Source: Bacteroidota bacterium (lineage in GTDB: Bacteria > Bacteroidota > Bacteroidia > Bacteroidales > Paludibacteraceae). From it: a stretch of 53,458 bases of DNA. The stretch covers positions 1 through 53,458 of the forward strand of contig JAJYBB010000020.1 of assembly GCA_021779195.1 (NCBI GenBank), given 5' to 3'. The notes under the pieces are model-generated. The model made no database searches, was not told where the DNA came from, and saw nothing but the letters and a program-made list of their open reading frames with translations. Below, in pieces: positions 15,651-24,591 of this stretch (within the stretch, counting starts at the first letter, position 1; the number at the start of each line of letters is the position of its first letter). The position numbers and the translations under genes are program-made.

Positions 15651-18575
15651 ATGAAAATTAATTCGACAAAATCGACAAATAGCATATCACTTGTTCTGAA
15701 GCAGGTATTCATCTGTATTTTTCTGTTTATAGGAGTACTTTCAACTCAATTACAAGCATCTGTAATCAACCTGCAAGGCATCTGGCGATTTGCTATCGAC
15801 AGAAATGATCGAGGAGAATCAGAAAGGTGGTTTCAACAAAGGCTATCCGATTCGATCGTCTTACCCGGTTCAATGGTCGAAAATCTCAAAGGAGATGACA
15901 TTACTCTTAAAACTAAATTTACGGCCAGTATTTATGATAGTTCATGGTTTTTCAACCCTCGCATGGCAAAGTACCGGACACCGGAACACTTGAAAATGCC
16001 ATTTTGGTTGACACAACTCAAACATTACAGCGGAGTTGCCTGGTATCAGCGCGATGTCTTTATTCCTTCAGGCTGGAAAAATCAAAATATCATTTTGTAC
16101 CTTGAACATCCACACTTTATATCGACTGTGTGGATAGATAATATTGAAATTGGTACCCAAAATTCACTTACCGTTCCTCATGTATTCGATTTGACATCCC
16201 AATTAAAACCTGGTAAACACCAAATTAGTATTCGAATTGACAATCGACTGAAAAGCATGGATGTAGGCACAAATTCACACAGTGTAACTGATCATACACA
16301 AGGAAATTGGAATGGAATTGTCGGAAAAATGCAACTTCAATCCCGTCCATTGCTTCATTTTGACGACATTCAGATATTCCCCGATTTGAAAACTAAAAGT
16401 GTTCGATTGAAAATAAATATCGAAAATCAGACAGATCATCCTCAAAATGCTATTGTAGAGTTGAACGCCCACAGTTTTAATAGTCAAATAACTCAAACAG
16501 TAACTCCTCTTAAACAAAAAATTAAACTTCAGGGAAAGTACAATCCAATTGAATTGATCCTACCTATTGGTGATGATATGCAAACTTGGGACGAATTCAA
16601 TCCCGCGCTTTACAAATTAAAAGCCTCGTTAATCTTTAAAAATGAAACCGATAGCATTACCTTAGAATTTGGTATGCGCGAAATTGGCATCGAAGGAAAA
16701 TATTTCACAATTAACGGTCATCAAATCGTTTTACGTGGAACGGTTGAAAATGCCGTATTCCCATTGACAGGTTATCCACCTATGGATGAAAGCTCGTGGG
16801 AACGCGTTTTCCGTATAGCCAAATCTTTTGGTTTGAATCATTTTCGTTTTCATTCCTATTGTCCTCCAGAAGCAGCATTTGAAGCTGCCGACAGAATTGG
16901 GTTTTATCTTCAACCCGAAGGACCAAGTTGGCCAAATCACAGCACACAGTTAGGTCGAGGGCTTCCAATTGATCAATATCTGATGGACGAAACCAAACGA
17001 ATGACTAAAAGTTACGGAAATCATCCTTCGTTTACATTCTTATCAGCCGGAAATGAACCTCGTGGTGCTTGGGTGCCTTGGGTAAGTAAGTTTGTTGAAT
17101 ACTGGAAAGCAACTGATTCGAGACGCCTGTACACCGGAGCTTCAGTTGGACAAGGTTGGGCTTGGCAGCCCAAAAGTCAATATCATGTGAAAGCCGGAGC
17201 ACGCGGCTTAAACTGGGGGAATACACGCCCGGAAACAACTTCGGATTATAGAGACAAGATTGACACCATAAAACAACCTTATATTTCTCACGAAGCAGGA
17301 CAATGGTGCGCATTTCCAAATTTCGACGAAATAATTAAATACACCGGCGTTACACGTGCCCGAAATTTCGAATTATTTCAGGAGGATTTAGCCGATCACG
17401 ATATGGCAGACCGAAATCATGATTTTCTAATGGCTTCGGGGCATTTGCAAAGTCTGTGTTATAAAAATGAGATTGAACGTGTTCTTCGAACCCCAAATTA
17501 TGCGGGATTCCAATTACTTAGTTTGAACGATTACCCTGGACAAGGTACGGCATTAGTTGGCGTGCTCGATGCCTTTTGGGACGAAAAGGGATACATGACT
17601 GCATCTCAGTTTCACCGCTTTTGTAATTCTACGGTTCCGCTTGCTCGTATCGAAAAATTTGTCTTCCGAAACAACGAACATTTTAACGCAAAAATCGAAG
17701 TATCTCATTTTGATAAAAGTGAAATAAAAAACGCAAAAATATTATGGCGACTTCGAGATGCATTCGGTTTGGTGCTGAAACAAGGCGTATTATCGATACG
17801 AGATATTCCTGTCGGCACAAATACGCCGCTCGGAGAAGTAAATATTGATTTGTCCGAATACTATAAACCGGTAAAATTGAATTTAGAAATTGCCATTGAT
17901 GGAACTAAATTTGCCAATGATTGGAATTTCTGGGTTTATCCGGTGATTCAGACGATGCCCGATTCAACAGGGATATATATTTCCCGCACACTCGACAACA
18001 AAGCCGTTTCGACCCTTGAAAAAGGAGGAAAAGTACTCTTATTGGCGGCAGGAAATATTCAATATGGAAAAGATGTGATTCAGTCATACCTTCCGGTATT
18101 TTGGAATACGTCGTGGTTCAAAATGCGACCACCGCATACCACAGGCGTCTTTATCAACAATTATCATCCGGTTTTCAATGATTTTGTTACCGAAAATTGG
18201 GCTAATTTGCAATGGTGGGAATTGGTAAATAAAGCGCAGTGTATGCTTCTTACCGATTTTCCGAAGAGATTTGAACCCATCGTTCAACCCATTGATACCT
18301 GGTTTTTAAACCGGAAATTAGGAATGCTGTTCGAGGCAAAAGTTGGAAATGGAAAACTTATTATGACATCAATGGACCTTACAAGCAGTTGGGAAACCCG
18401 ACCGGTTGCCGAACAACTCTACTATTCTTTGCTAAAATACATGCAATCTAATCACTTTCAGCCTGAATTCAGCGTTGATTTGCAACAAATCCGCGATTTG
18501 TACATAAAAACAGCTGCTCCGGTAAATTCATATACCAAAAGTAGTCCTGATGAATTAAAAAAAGATGTAAAATAG
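15651..18575 (+). CDS. Secreted GH2-family glycoside hydrolase (large, atypical)
   Basis: A 974-aa protein with a signal peptide (hydrophobic core about 16-36, cut after L-Q-A). Residues about 40-230 form a GH2 sugar-binding jelly roll (L-Q-G-I-W-R-F, then Y-S-G-V-A-W-Y-Q-R), 235-345 the Ig-like domain and 350-640 the TIM barrel. The acid/base Glu is in A-G-N-E-P-R-G (E469) and the probable nucleophile in S-H-E-A-G (E548). A long C-terminal extension (about 650-974) includes a glutamine-amidotransferase-like segment (G-G-K-V-L-L-L-A-A-G) seen in some large GH2 proteins. Substrate cannot be read; beta-galactosidase or beta-glucuronidase on pectin side chains is plausible. It ends 210 bp before a convergent GH115 gene. 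Confidence 0.8.
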   Translation: MKINSTKSTNSISLVLKQVFICIFLFIGVLSTQLQASVINLQGIWRFAIDRNDRGESERWFQQRLSDSIVLPGSMVENLKGDDITLKTKFTASIYDSSWFFNPRMAKYRTPEHLKMPFWLTQLKHYSGVAWYQRDVFIPSGWKNQNIILYLEHPHFISTVWIDNIEIGTQNSLTVPHVFDLTSQLKPGKHQISIRIDNRLKSMDVGTNSHSVTDHTQGNWNGIVGKMQLQSRPLLHFDDIQIFPDLKTKSVRLKINIENQTDHPQNAIVELNAHSFNSQITQTVTPLKQKIKLQGKYNPIELILPIGDDMQTWDEFNPALYKLKASLIFKNETDSITLEFGMREIGIEGKYFTINGHQIVLRGTVENAVFPLTGYPPMDESSWERVFRIAKSFGLNHFRFHSYCPPEAAFEAADRIGFYLQPEGPSWPNHSTQLGRGLPIDQYLMDETKRMTKSYGNHPSFTFLSAGNEPRGAWVPWVSKFVEYWKATDSRRLYTGASVGQGWAWQPKSQYHVKAGARGLNWGNTRPETTSDYRDKIDTIKQPYISHEAGQWCAFPNFDEIIKYTGVTRARNFELFQEDLADHDMADRNHDFLMASGHLQSLCYKNEIERVLRTPNYAGFQLLSLNDYPGQGTALVGVLDAFWDEKGYMTASQFHRFCNSTVPLARIEKFVFRNNEHFNAKIEVSHFDKSEIKNAKILWRLRDAFGLVLKQGVLSIRDIPVGTNTPLGEVNIDLSEYYKPVKLNLEIAIDGTKFANDWNFWVYPVIQTMPDSTGIYISRTLDNKAVSTLEKGGKVLLLAAGNIQYGKDVIQSYLPVFWNTSWFKMRPPHTTGVFINNYHPVFNDFVTENWANLQWWELVNKAQCMLLTDFPKRFEPIVQPIDTWFLNRKLGMLFEAKVGNGKLIMTSMDLTSSWETRPVAEQLYYSLLKYMQSNHFQPEFSVDLQQIRDLYIKTAAPVNSYTKSSPDELKKDVK

Positions 18576-18751
18576 CTTGTTAACTCGTTGATTAGATTAT
18601 TGATTAAAATTTAAATTTCCGAAATCTTTTTTGAAATGCGGGCAACCTCAGCGTTCATAAAAAAGGTTGAACACAGCTCGATTCAAATCCATCGTCAGGA
18701 TTTGACATAACAAGTGGAGGTGGCGATTTTGACTTTAATAAAAATTTAAAA

Positions 18752-18790
18752 AATGATGTTCGGTGTATTTTCCAAAATTTGAACATCATT
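18752..18790 (-). terminator. Terminator of the GH115 gene, overlapping its stop codon
   Basis: A 10-bp perfect inverted repeat (18752-18761 and 18781-18790) with a 19-nt loop, followed on the minus strand by TTTTTAAATTTTTATT. The upstream arm includes the last codons and the TGA of the GH115 gene, so the stem starts inside the coding region. On the plus strand it lacks a T-run. Confidence 0.65.
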
Positions 18791-21599
18791 CTACACCGTA
18801 TAGTTTTCTATCTAATTTAAAATCAATTATTATTCTATCTAAAACCACATCTGGATCGACGGCAAAAATACGCAATTGATTATTACCTGAATGATTAAAC
18901 CTCCATCCAAATTTAATGATTGCTTGATTCCTTAGAACGTTAAGTTTCCAGGCTTCGCTCCTGCCTTGTGTTTTTAAATCATAAATTTCAGGTTTTGCAT
19001 TATCAATCTGAACAGCCACGCGCAATCTCCGTTTTATGGCAGAAGGATGAGTGGGCAATAAATCGATTTGAACGGTTGCACTGTCGGATTTTTCTATTTT
19101 AAAATCGTATTCAAGAAATGGATTTTTAGAAAAATCGGAGTTTAAATGGGCATTGTAAGGCATCAAAGCCATTGCTGAGGCACTATAGCCCAACCCTTGT
19201 ACACTGACCCAATGTTCACGAGAATTTTGATTTTGATGAGTAAAATTAGATGCTGATAACCTGATAATTTGGTCATGTTCATCAACTTGATGATCATAAG
19301 TTCCATCTATCTTAATATAAAAATATGCGCTGTTCAACTTCAGGATTAGCATTCCATTTTCATGTGCTGATTTCATTTTTTCGGGATTCAGACTCAATAT
19401 CCATTTATCGGAAGGCAGAAAAGAATTAATTTTTGCCGATTGAAACGATACATCCAACCAATCGGGTTTCGATATTAATGTACTGGTATCGGCATTAAAA
19501 ACGAACAATCCTTTATGGGCATTATTTATTGAAATTAAAGCGGTATAATTTTGATAAAAGGGTTTTTGAGCATCTTCAACCCAACATGCAGGATGATTAT
19601 TTTGTATAAAGCTAATCTTCGAAAAGTCAGGTTTACTAAAAACCGGCAAATTTCGTGGACTTGACGACATGATATTTTTCCACTTGCCTTTTTCAATCGA
19701 ATCATTATAAAAAGTAGTCAATGTTTGGATTTTTTCCCATGCACTCAGGCTCTTTTGAATAGCAACCTTTGTTTCTGAAAATCCATAAGGTGCAAAAATG
19801 TCTGCATATTGATAATTCAACCACTTTTTATTCATTTCGGCAGCACCATCCACCGGATATTTAATCAATTCAAAATACGCATTTTTCAAACAATCAGGCA
19901 ACAATTCGGCAATAGAATCGGCTTGGTTTTCAATATCCTGATATTGTTTTATACGAATAGAAACCTCATCACCACCGGCAGTAAAACTCAACGCTGATGG
20001 ATGGACCGGTGTGGTTGGCTCGGTTTGACTCCAGCCCATAAACTCGGGACGACGAATAAATGCCAATCGATAATATTCGTTCATAATATGTTGAATGGCA
20101 GCAGCATGTTCAGCTCCAAACTGTTTTGCCAACCATTTCTCCAACTGATTTGAAATATTATCCGGACGAACATCATCGATATTCCATGCCATATCCAAAA
20201 AGAATTCAGTCAGATATTCAGCAGGTTTTAGGTCGCCTACATTCAATATCCATAATTTTCGGGCATCGTAACTCCATGCCTGATGCATTTCGTACCACAA
20301 TAAAGCCGGTTCGGTTGTGGCAAGCCACAAATAATCATGCGGTCGTCCCCAGTATGAGACATGGTAATACACCCCCGATCCGCCAGATCGTTTCTGTTCA
20401 GCTTCATTGCTGAGTTGATTCAGATAACCGTAATTATCGTCGCACCAGACCAATGTAACATCATCGGGAACCTTTAGCCCAGCATTGTAGGCGTCCAGCA
20501 CTTCTTTGTACGGAATAAATATCTGAGGTATGCTGGATGGTTTTTTATGAAGGGATTCACTCAGTATTTTTCGTTGTTCGGCAAAAACATCTGTCAATCC
20601 TTCAATATGTTGAGACATTGATTTCACTCCTTCCATAGCACCATCATGAATGCCCCGCATACCGACAGTATAAATATTCTCGTAATTTGAAACTTGGTTT
20701 ATACGTTCTTTCCAATAATCCAAGACCTTAGATTTATTGGTAAAAAAGTTATAATCGCCATTTGTTTTGTGATTCCATTCACGCGGATTACTCCGCATCA
20801 TTGGTTCACAATGAGAGGTACTTACCACAATGCCAAAACTATCAGCTAAGGCTGCATTTCCATTTACTACATAAAATGGCAATGTACATTCATGCATGGC
20901 CGGCCAGATGGTGTTCGCTCGCAGACGAAGGAGCAATTGAAAGATTTTCCGGTACGTTTTCGGCCCAATCTCGCCCAAATGAGGATCGACAGTTTTGGAT
21001 GCCCAAGGTTTTAACCCCCAGTCTTCGTCATTCAGAAAAATACCACGGTATTGCACTGAAGGATGTTGGAATATAGGTTTTGCGATATCCAACACTATCT
21101 TTTCCTCGTGCTTCGGTTTAACGTCTGCCCACCACACCCAGGGCGAAATGCCAATCATACGTGAAAGTTCCAAAATCCCGTAGGCAGTTCCACGACTATC
21201 GCTACCCATGACAACAAGTAATTTATTATCTTTATTTTCAATTAGTTGTATCGAAAAAGCTTCCCATTTCCCCTTGATTGAATCAAGTTTCAACCGGTAC
21301 TTTGAAATGACCTTCTGCAACATACGGCTTTGACCGAGAGTTCCTACAATAAGCATCGGATATTGATTGGAAATCGTATTTTTTATTGGTAAAAATCGAC
21401 CTGAAATATTTAAAACATCCTTTTGAAACATGGAAGCAGCGTTTTTAACAACAGCAGATTCATTCATATCGATAAAAATTATCGCTTGTTGATTGCCTGA
21501 AACAACCGGAAAAGTTTCGGACTGCTCACCAAAACAAATAAAGGGGATAAAAAATAGCACCGTTACAAAAAATAAATGTAGGAAAAATGACCTTTTCAT
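18786..21599 (-). CDS. GH115 family alpha-glucuronidase
   Basis: A 937-aa protein with a signal peptide (M-K-R-S-F-F-L-H-L-F-F..., cut near F-G-E). GH115 signatures are Y-R-G-I-F-L-N-D-E-D-W (185-195), N-T-I-W-P-A-M-H-E (229-237), F-I-P-Y-K-E-V-L-D-A-Y (361-371), W-C-D-D-N-Y-G-Y (385-392) and Y-Y-H-V-S-Y-W-G-R-P-H-D-Y (411-423). The family removes alpha-1,2-linked (4-O-methyl-)glucuronic acid from xylan, and some members act on other glucuronylated glycans. The C-terminal 200 residues look like the usual extra beta-sandwich. It is the only gene of the pectin locus on the minus strand and shares a 237-bp divergent promoter region with the CE12 gene. A hairpin terminator overlaps its end. Confidence 0.92.
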   Translation of the reverse strand: MKRSFFLHLFFVTVLFFIPFICFGEQSETFPVVSGNQQAIIFIDMNESAVVKNAASMFQKDVLNISGRFLPIKNTISNQYPMLIVGTLGQSRMLQKVISKYRLKLDSIKGKWEAFSIQLIENKDNKLLVVMGSDSRGTAYGILELSRMIGISPWVWWADVKPKHEEKIVLDIAKPIFQHPSVQYRGIFLNDEDWGLKPWASKTVDPHLGEIGPKTYRKIFQLLLRLRANTIWPAMHECTLPFYVVNGNAALADSFGIVVSTSHCEPMMRSNPREWNHKTNGDYNFFTNKSKVLDYWKERINQVSNYENIYTVGMRGIHDGAMEGVKSMSQHIEGLTDVFAEQRKILSESLHKKPSSIPQIFIPYKEVLDAYNAGLKVPDDVTLVWCDDNYGYLNQLSNEAEQKRSGGSGVYYHVSYWGRPHDYLWLATTEPALLWYEMHQAWSYDARKLWILNVGDLKPAEYLTEFFLDMAWNIDDVRPDNISNQLEKWLAKQFGAEHAAAIQHIMNEYYRLAFIRRPEFMGWSQTEPTTPVHPSALSFTAGGDEVSIRIKQYQDIENQADSIAELLPDCLKNAYFELIKYPVDGAAEMNKKWLNYQYADIFAPYGFSETKVAIQKSLSAWEKIQTLTTFYNDSIEKGKWKNIMSSSPRNLPVFSKPDFSKISFIQNNHPACWVEDAQKPFYQNYTALISINNAHKGLFVFNADTSTLISKPDWLDVSFQSAKINSFLPSDKWILSLNPEKMKSAHENGMLILKLNSAYFYIKIDGTYDHQVDEHDQIIRLSASNFTHQNQNSREHWVSVQGLGYSASAMALMPYNAHLNSDFSKNPFLEYDFKIEKSDSATVQIDLLPTHPSAIKRRLRVAVQIDNAKPEIYDLKTQGRSEAWKLNVLRNQAIIKFGWRFNHSGNNQLRIFAVDPDVVLDRIIIDFKLDRKLYGVE

Positions 21600-21836
21600 G
21601 ATGAAATAATTTTAAAAATACAAAGAAAAAGAAAAATTATAAGACAGGTTCATTTCTATCTTGAAAAAATGCTATTCTGTACTTTATTTCATGTAAATGT
21701 ACGTTTATCCATTTCACTTGGTTCAATTATTGCCGATATTTGTAAAAAATTAAAGTTGTAAAATCGTCTATCCATTTTTTTAATTTCATACCGTATTTTA
21801 AAATCATAATAATTTTAAAAATTTAATTATTTCAAA
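21600..21836. promoter_or_regulatory. Divergent promoter region GH115 / CE12 with direct repeats
   Basis: 237 bp between the two start codons. Two 13-bp direct repeats, CGTTTATCCATTT (21702-21714) and CGTCTATCCATTT (21765-21777), differ at one base and lie 63 bp apart, about six helical turns. The first overlaps an imperfect palindrome centred on GTAC (21695-21706). No perfect TAnnTTTG box is seen; ATATTTG near 21736 is the nearest. Regulator binding is an inference from the repeats. Confidence 0.4.
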
Positions 21837-22727
21837 ATGAAACATTTGATAATCAGCTTTTTAGCTATCTTTATGGGTTTTACAATGTTGCAAGCACAAC
21901 AACCGAAAGTACATCAAACTGCGCTTAGCAAAGAAGATTCGCTCGGAATTAAATCGGGAGCCGATCCTCGAAAAGCCATCCCTTCACATCCAGGGTTTTC
22001 TCGGAAAAAAGGGCATCCCGTAATTTTTACCGTTGGCGATTCGACCATGAAAAATGGCAAAGACAATGGGAGTAACAAACAATGGGGCTGGGGACATTTT
22101 TTTGGTGATTATTTTGACACCTCCAAAGTTTCAGTCGAAAACCATGCGCTCGGAGGCAGAAGTAGCCGTTCATTTATCACTGAGGGACTTTGGGCAAAGG
22201 TTCTTGATGCAGTTCATCCCGGCGATTATGTACTTATCCAATTTGGACATAACGACAATGGTCCTTTGAATTATGGACGCGCCAGAGCTTCACTGCATGG
22301 AAATGGCGACAATGACACAACCGTTGTAATGGAAGCTACAGGCAAACCGGAAACTATTCATTCATTTGGTTGGTATATGCGAAAATATGCCAGCGATGTT
22401 AAAGCCAAAGGAGCTACTCCAATTTTGCTTTCGCACATACCGCGCAACATGTTTACAACCAAAGATAGCACTGAAGTGATTCGAAATAACCACGATTACG
22501 GATTATGGACAAAAGAAGCTGCTGCAATGGCTCATGTTCCATTTTTAGATGCAAATAAGTTGATAGCCTCAAAGTTAGATAAAATGGGGAAAGATTCTAT
22601 TCAAAAAATGTATTATGGCGATCATACCCATACATCTCTGCTCGGAGCAAAACTTAACGCAAGCACCATTGCCGAAGGACTGAAGACACTTAAAAACTGT
22701 AACATAAAAAAATATCTGAAAAAATAA
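21837..22727 (+). CDS. Rhamnogalacturonan acetylesterase, CE12 (SGNH fold)
   Basis: A 296-aa protein with a signal peptide cut near L-Q-A-Q. SGNH blocks are all present: block I V-G-D-S-T (nucleophile S69), block II G-G-R-S-S (106-110), block III G-H-N-D (137-140) and the D-H-T-H catalytic pair near 262-265. The T-V-G-D-S-T-M-K start and the G-G-R-S-S-R-S-F motif are typical of CE12 enzymes, which remove acetyl groups from galacturonate in RG-I and so open the backbone to lyases and hydrolases. Expected location is the periplasm, as no T9SS domain or lipobox is present. It is the first plus-strand gene after the divergent region. Confidence 0.92.
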   Translation: MKHLIISFLAIFMGFTMLQAQQPKVHQTALSKEDSLGIKSGADPRKAIPSHPGFSRKKGHPVIFTVGDSTMKNGKDNGSNKQWGWGHFFGDYFDTSKVSVENHALGGRSSRSFITEGLWAKVLDAVHPGDYVLIQFGHNDNGPLNYGRARASLHGNGDNDTTVVMEATGKPETIHSFGWYMRKYASDVKAKGATPILLSHIPRNMFTTKDSTEVIRNNHDYGLWTKEAAAMAHVPFLDANKLIASKLDKMGKDSIQKMYYGDHTHTSLLGAKLNASTIAEGLKTLKNCNIKKYLKK

Positions 22728-23078
22728 AAGCTGTTACTGTCGGAATTTAAGACCGATTCTGATTCCGTTTTTAAGTATTCAAACCATATATTCATCAATT
22801 TTGATTTGAGTGAGCTCTGAAAAAGGGATATGTTAATCACAAAGATACAAAGCACTTTTTTACTCTAATAAATTAATTTTAAAAGTGTTATCTTTAAAAC
22901 TCAGATAGAAAATTATTGATTTTCTATTAAAACTGACTTTTCAGAGTGGATTCAGATTTTTATATTATAAAAACATACAAAGCCTCAGCAGTCCCCTTTC
23001 TGTTCAATTTCAGAAAGGGGATTTGGTGGCTAAAACATCATTTTTGAATTATTTTTTTAAATCAAATGAATCAATATT
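22728..23078. other. 351-bp gap with two hairpins
   Basis: AT-rich DNA containing a 9-bp hairpin (22905-22913 and 22919-22927) and a stronger 11-bp one (22992-23002 and 23011-23021: TCCCCTTTCTG, 8-nt loop, CAGAAAGGGGA). Neither has a T-run, so termination is doubtful. The second has the look of CCCCTTT...AAAGGGG intergenic repeats common in Bacteroidota. TTATCTTTA at 22889-22897 is a near match to a -7 box. No ORF is convincing. Confidence 0.5.
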
Positions 23079-24548
23079 ATGAAGAAACAAATTGTATTTT
23101 TTGTATTTAGCTTTGTGATCATCCAAATGCAGGCATTAAATGTATTTAACGTGAAAGATTTTGGAGCTAAGGGTGATGGAAAAACCATTGACACTGAATC
23201 AATTAATAAATCTATTTCAGCCGCAGCATTTTCTGGGGGTGGAACAGTTGTTTTTCCTGCCGGAATTTATCCAAGTTATTCTATTCATCTCAAAAGCAAT
23301 ATCACCCTTCAATTCGATGCCGGTTCGGTGTTATTAGCAGCCGAAAACAATCCCGAAAACGGATATGATGCTCCTGAACCAAATGAATTTCATCAATATC
23401 AGGATTTCGGACATAGTCATTGGCATAACAGTCTGATTTGGGGTGAAAATCTTGAAAATGTAAGCATTATTGGACAAGGAACCATTAATGGAGCCGGATT
23501 AAACAGAGGTGATAAAAACGTGCTGGAGGCTGGAATAGGTAACAAAGCCATCAGTTTAAAGCTATGCAAAAACGTGCTTTTACGGGATATTAAAATGTTG
23601 ATGTGCGGACATTTTGCTTTATTAGCAACAGGCGTCGACAATCTTACAATCGACAATTTAACGATCGATACCAACCGAGATGGATTAGATATTGATGCCT
23701 GTCGAAACGTACGAGTTTCAAATTGCACGGTCAATTCTCCTTGGGACGATGCTATCGTTCTTAAAGCCAGCTATGCACTGGGGTTTTTCAGAGACACAGA
23801 AAATGTAACAATCACAAACTGTTTTGTAAGCGGTTTTGACAGAGGCTCTTCGCTTAACGGCAGCTATAAAAAAAATGAAATGAATGTTCCCGACAAAGAT
23901 TTCCCTACGGGTAGGATTAAATTAGGAACAGAATCAAGTGGTGGATTCAGGAATATCGCCATTAGCAATTGTGTGTTCGATCATTGTAGAGGTTTAGCTC
24001 TCGAAACCGTTGATGGGGGCGTACTTGAAGATGTAGTCATTTCAAATATTACCATGCGCGATATTATGAATTCTCCGATTTTTCTTCGAATCGGCGCCCG
24101 TATGCGAAGTCCTGAAAACACCCCCATCGGTAAAATGAGACGAATCACCATTCAAAATATCAATGTGTATGATGCTGACTCACGTTTCGCAAGCTTAATT
24201 ACAGGTTTGCCTAACCATCCCATAGAAGACATTAAACTTGACCATATTCGAATCGTCTACAAAGGTGGTGGCACAAAAGATCAATCCACACTGAATGTTC
24301 CCGAAAACGAAAAAAAATATCCCGAACCTTCGATGTTTGGTACGATTCCTTCATCAACCTTTTTCATTCGTCATGCCAGGAATATTGAAATTAGTAATAT
24401 GGAAGTAAGTTTTTTAAAGCCCGATGAACGTCCTGCTATTCAATTAGATGATGTACAACAATCGGTATTTAGAAATCTGAAGATCAATCAACCAAATGTT
24501 CAGAAATTCATTATAAAAAATAGTGATAAACCCGAAATTAAAGAATAA
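23079..24548 (+). CDS. GH28 polygalacturonase / rhamnogalacturonan hydrolase-like
   Basis: A 489-aa secreted right-handed beta-helix enzyme. The signal peptide ends near M-Q-A; the conserved start F-N-V-K-D-F-G-A-K-G-D-G (23-34) is followed by T-I-D-T-E-S-I-N-K-S. Catalytic blocks are N-R-D-G-L-D-I-D (199-206, replacing N-T-D), W-D-D-A (222-225) and R-I-K-L-G-T-E. The usual G-H-G block is not present at its expected place; G-F-D-R-G-S-S lies there instead. This points to a specialised GH28 branch, for instance exo-acting or active on RG-I oligosaccharides, rather than an endopolygalacturonase. It lies 43 bp before the GH105 gene. Confidence 0.9.
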   Translation: MKKQIVFFVFSFVIIQMQALNVFNVKDFGAKGDGKTIDTESINKSISAAAFSGGGTVVFPAGIYPSYSIHLKSNITLQFDAGSVLLAAENNPENGYDAPEPNEFHQYQDFGHSHWHNSLIWGENLENVSIIGQGTINGAGLNRGDKNVLEAGIGNKAISLKLCKNVLLRDIKMLMCGHFALLATGVDNLTIDNLTIDTNRDGLDIDACRNVRVSNCTVNSPWDDAIVLKASYALGFFRDTENVTITNCFVSGFDRGSSLNGSYKKNEMNVPDKDFPTGRIKLGTESSGGFRNIAISNCVFDHCRGLALETVDGGVLEDVVISNITMRDIMNSPIFLRIGARMRSPENTPIGKMRRITIQNINVYDADSRFASLITGLPNHPIEDIKLDHIRIVYKGGGTKDQSTLNVPENEKKYPEPSMFGTIPSSTFFIRHARNIEISNMEVSFLKPDERPAIQLDDVQQSVFRNLKINQPNVQKFIIKNSDKPEIKE

Positions 24549-24591
24549 ACAATTGATATTCAATCGATTATTTTACAAATACAAAACTTCA

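Noticed and set aside
24523-24591. N-terminal extension of the GH105 gene overlapping GH28
   Set aside because: A proper signal peptide starts at 24592, so the overlap is by chance.
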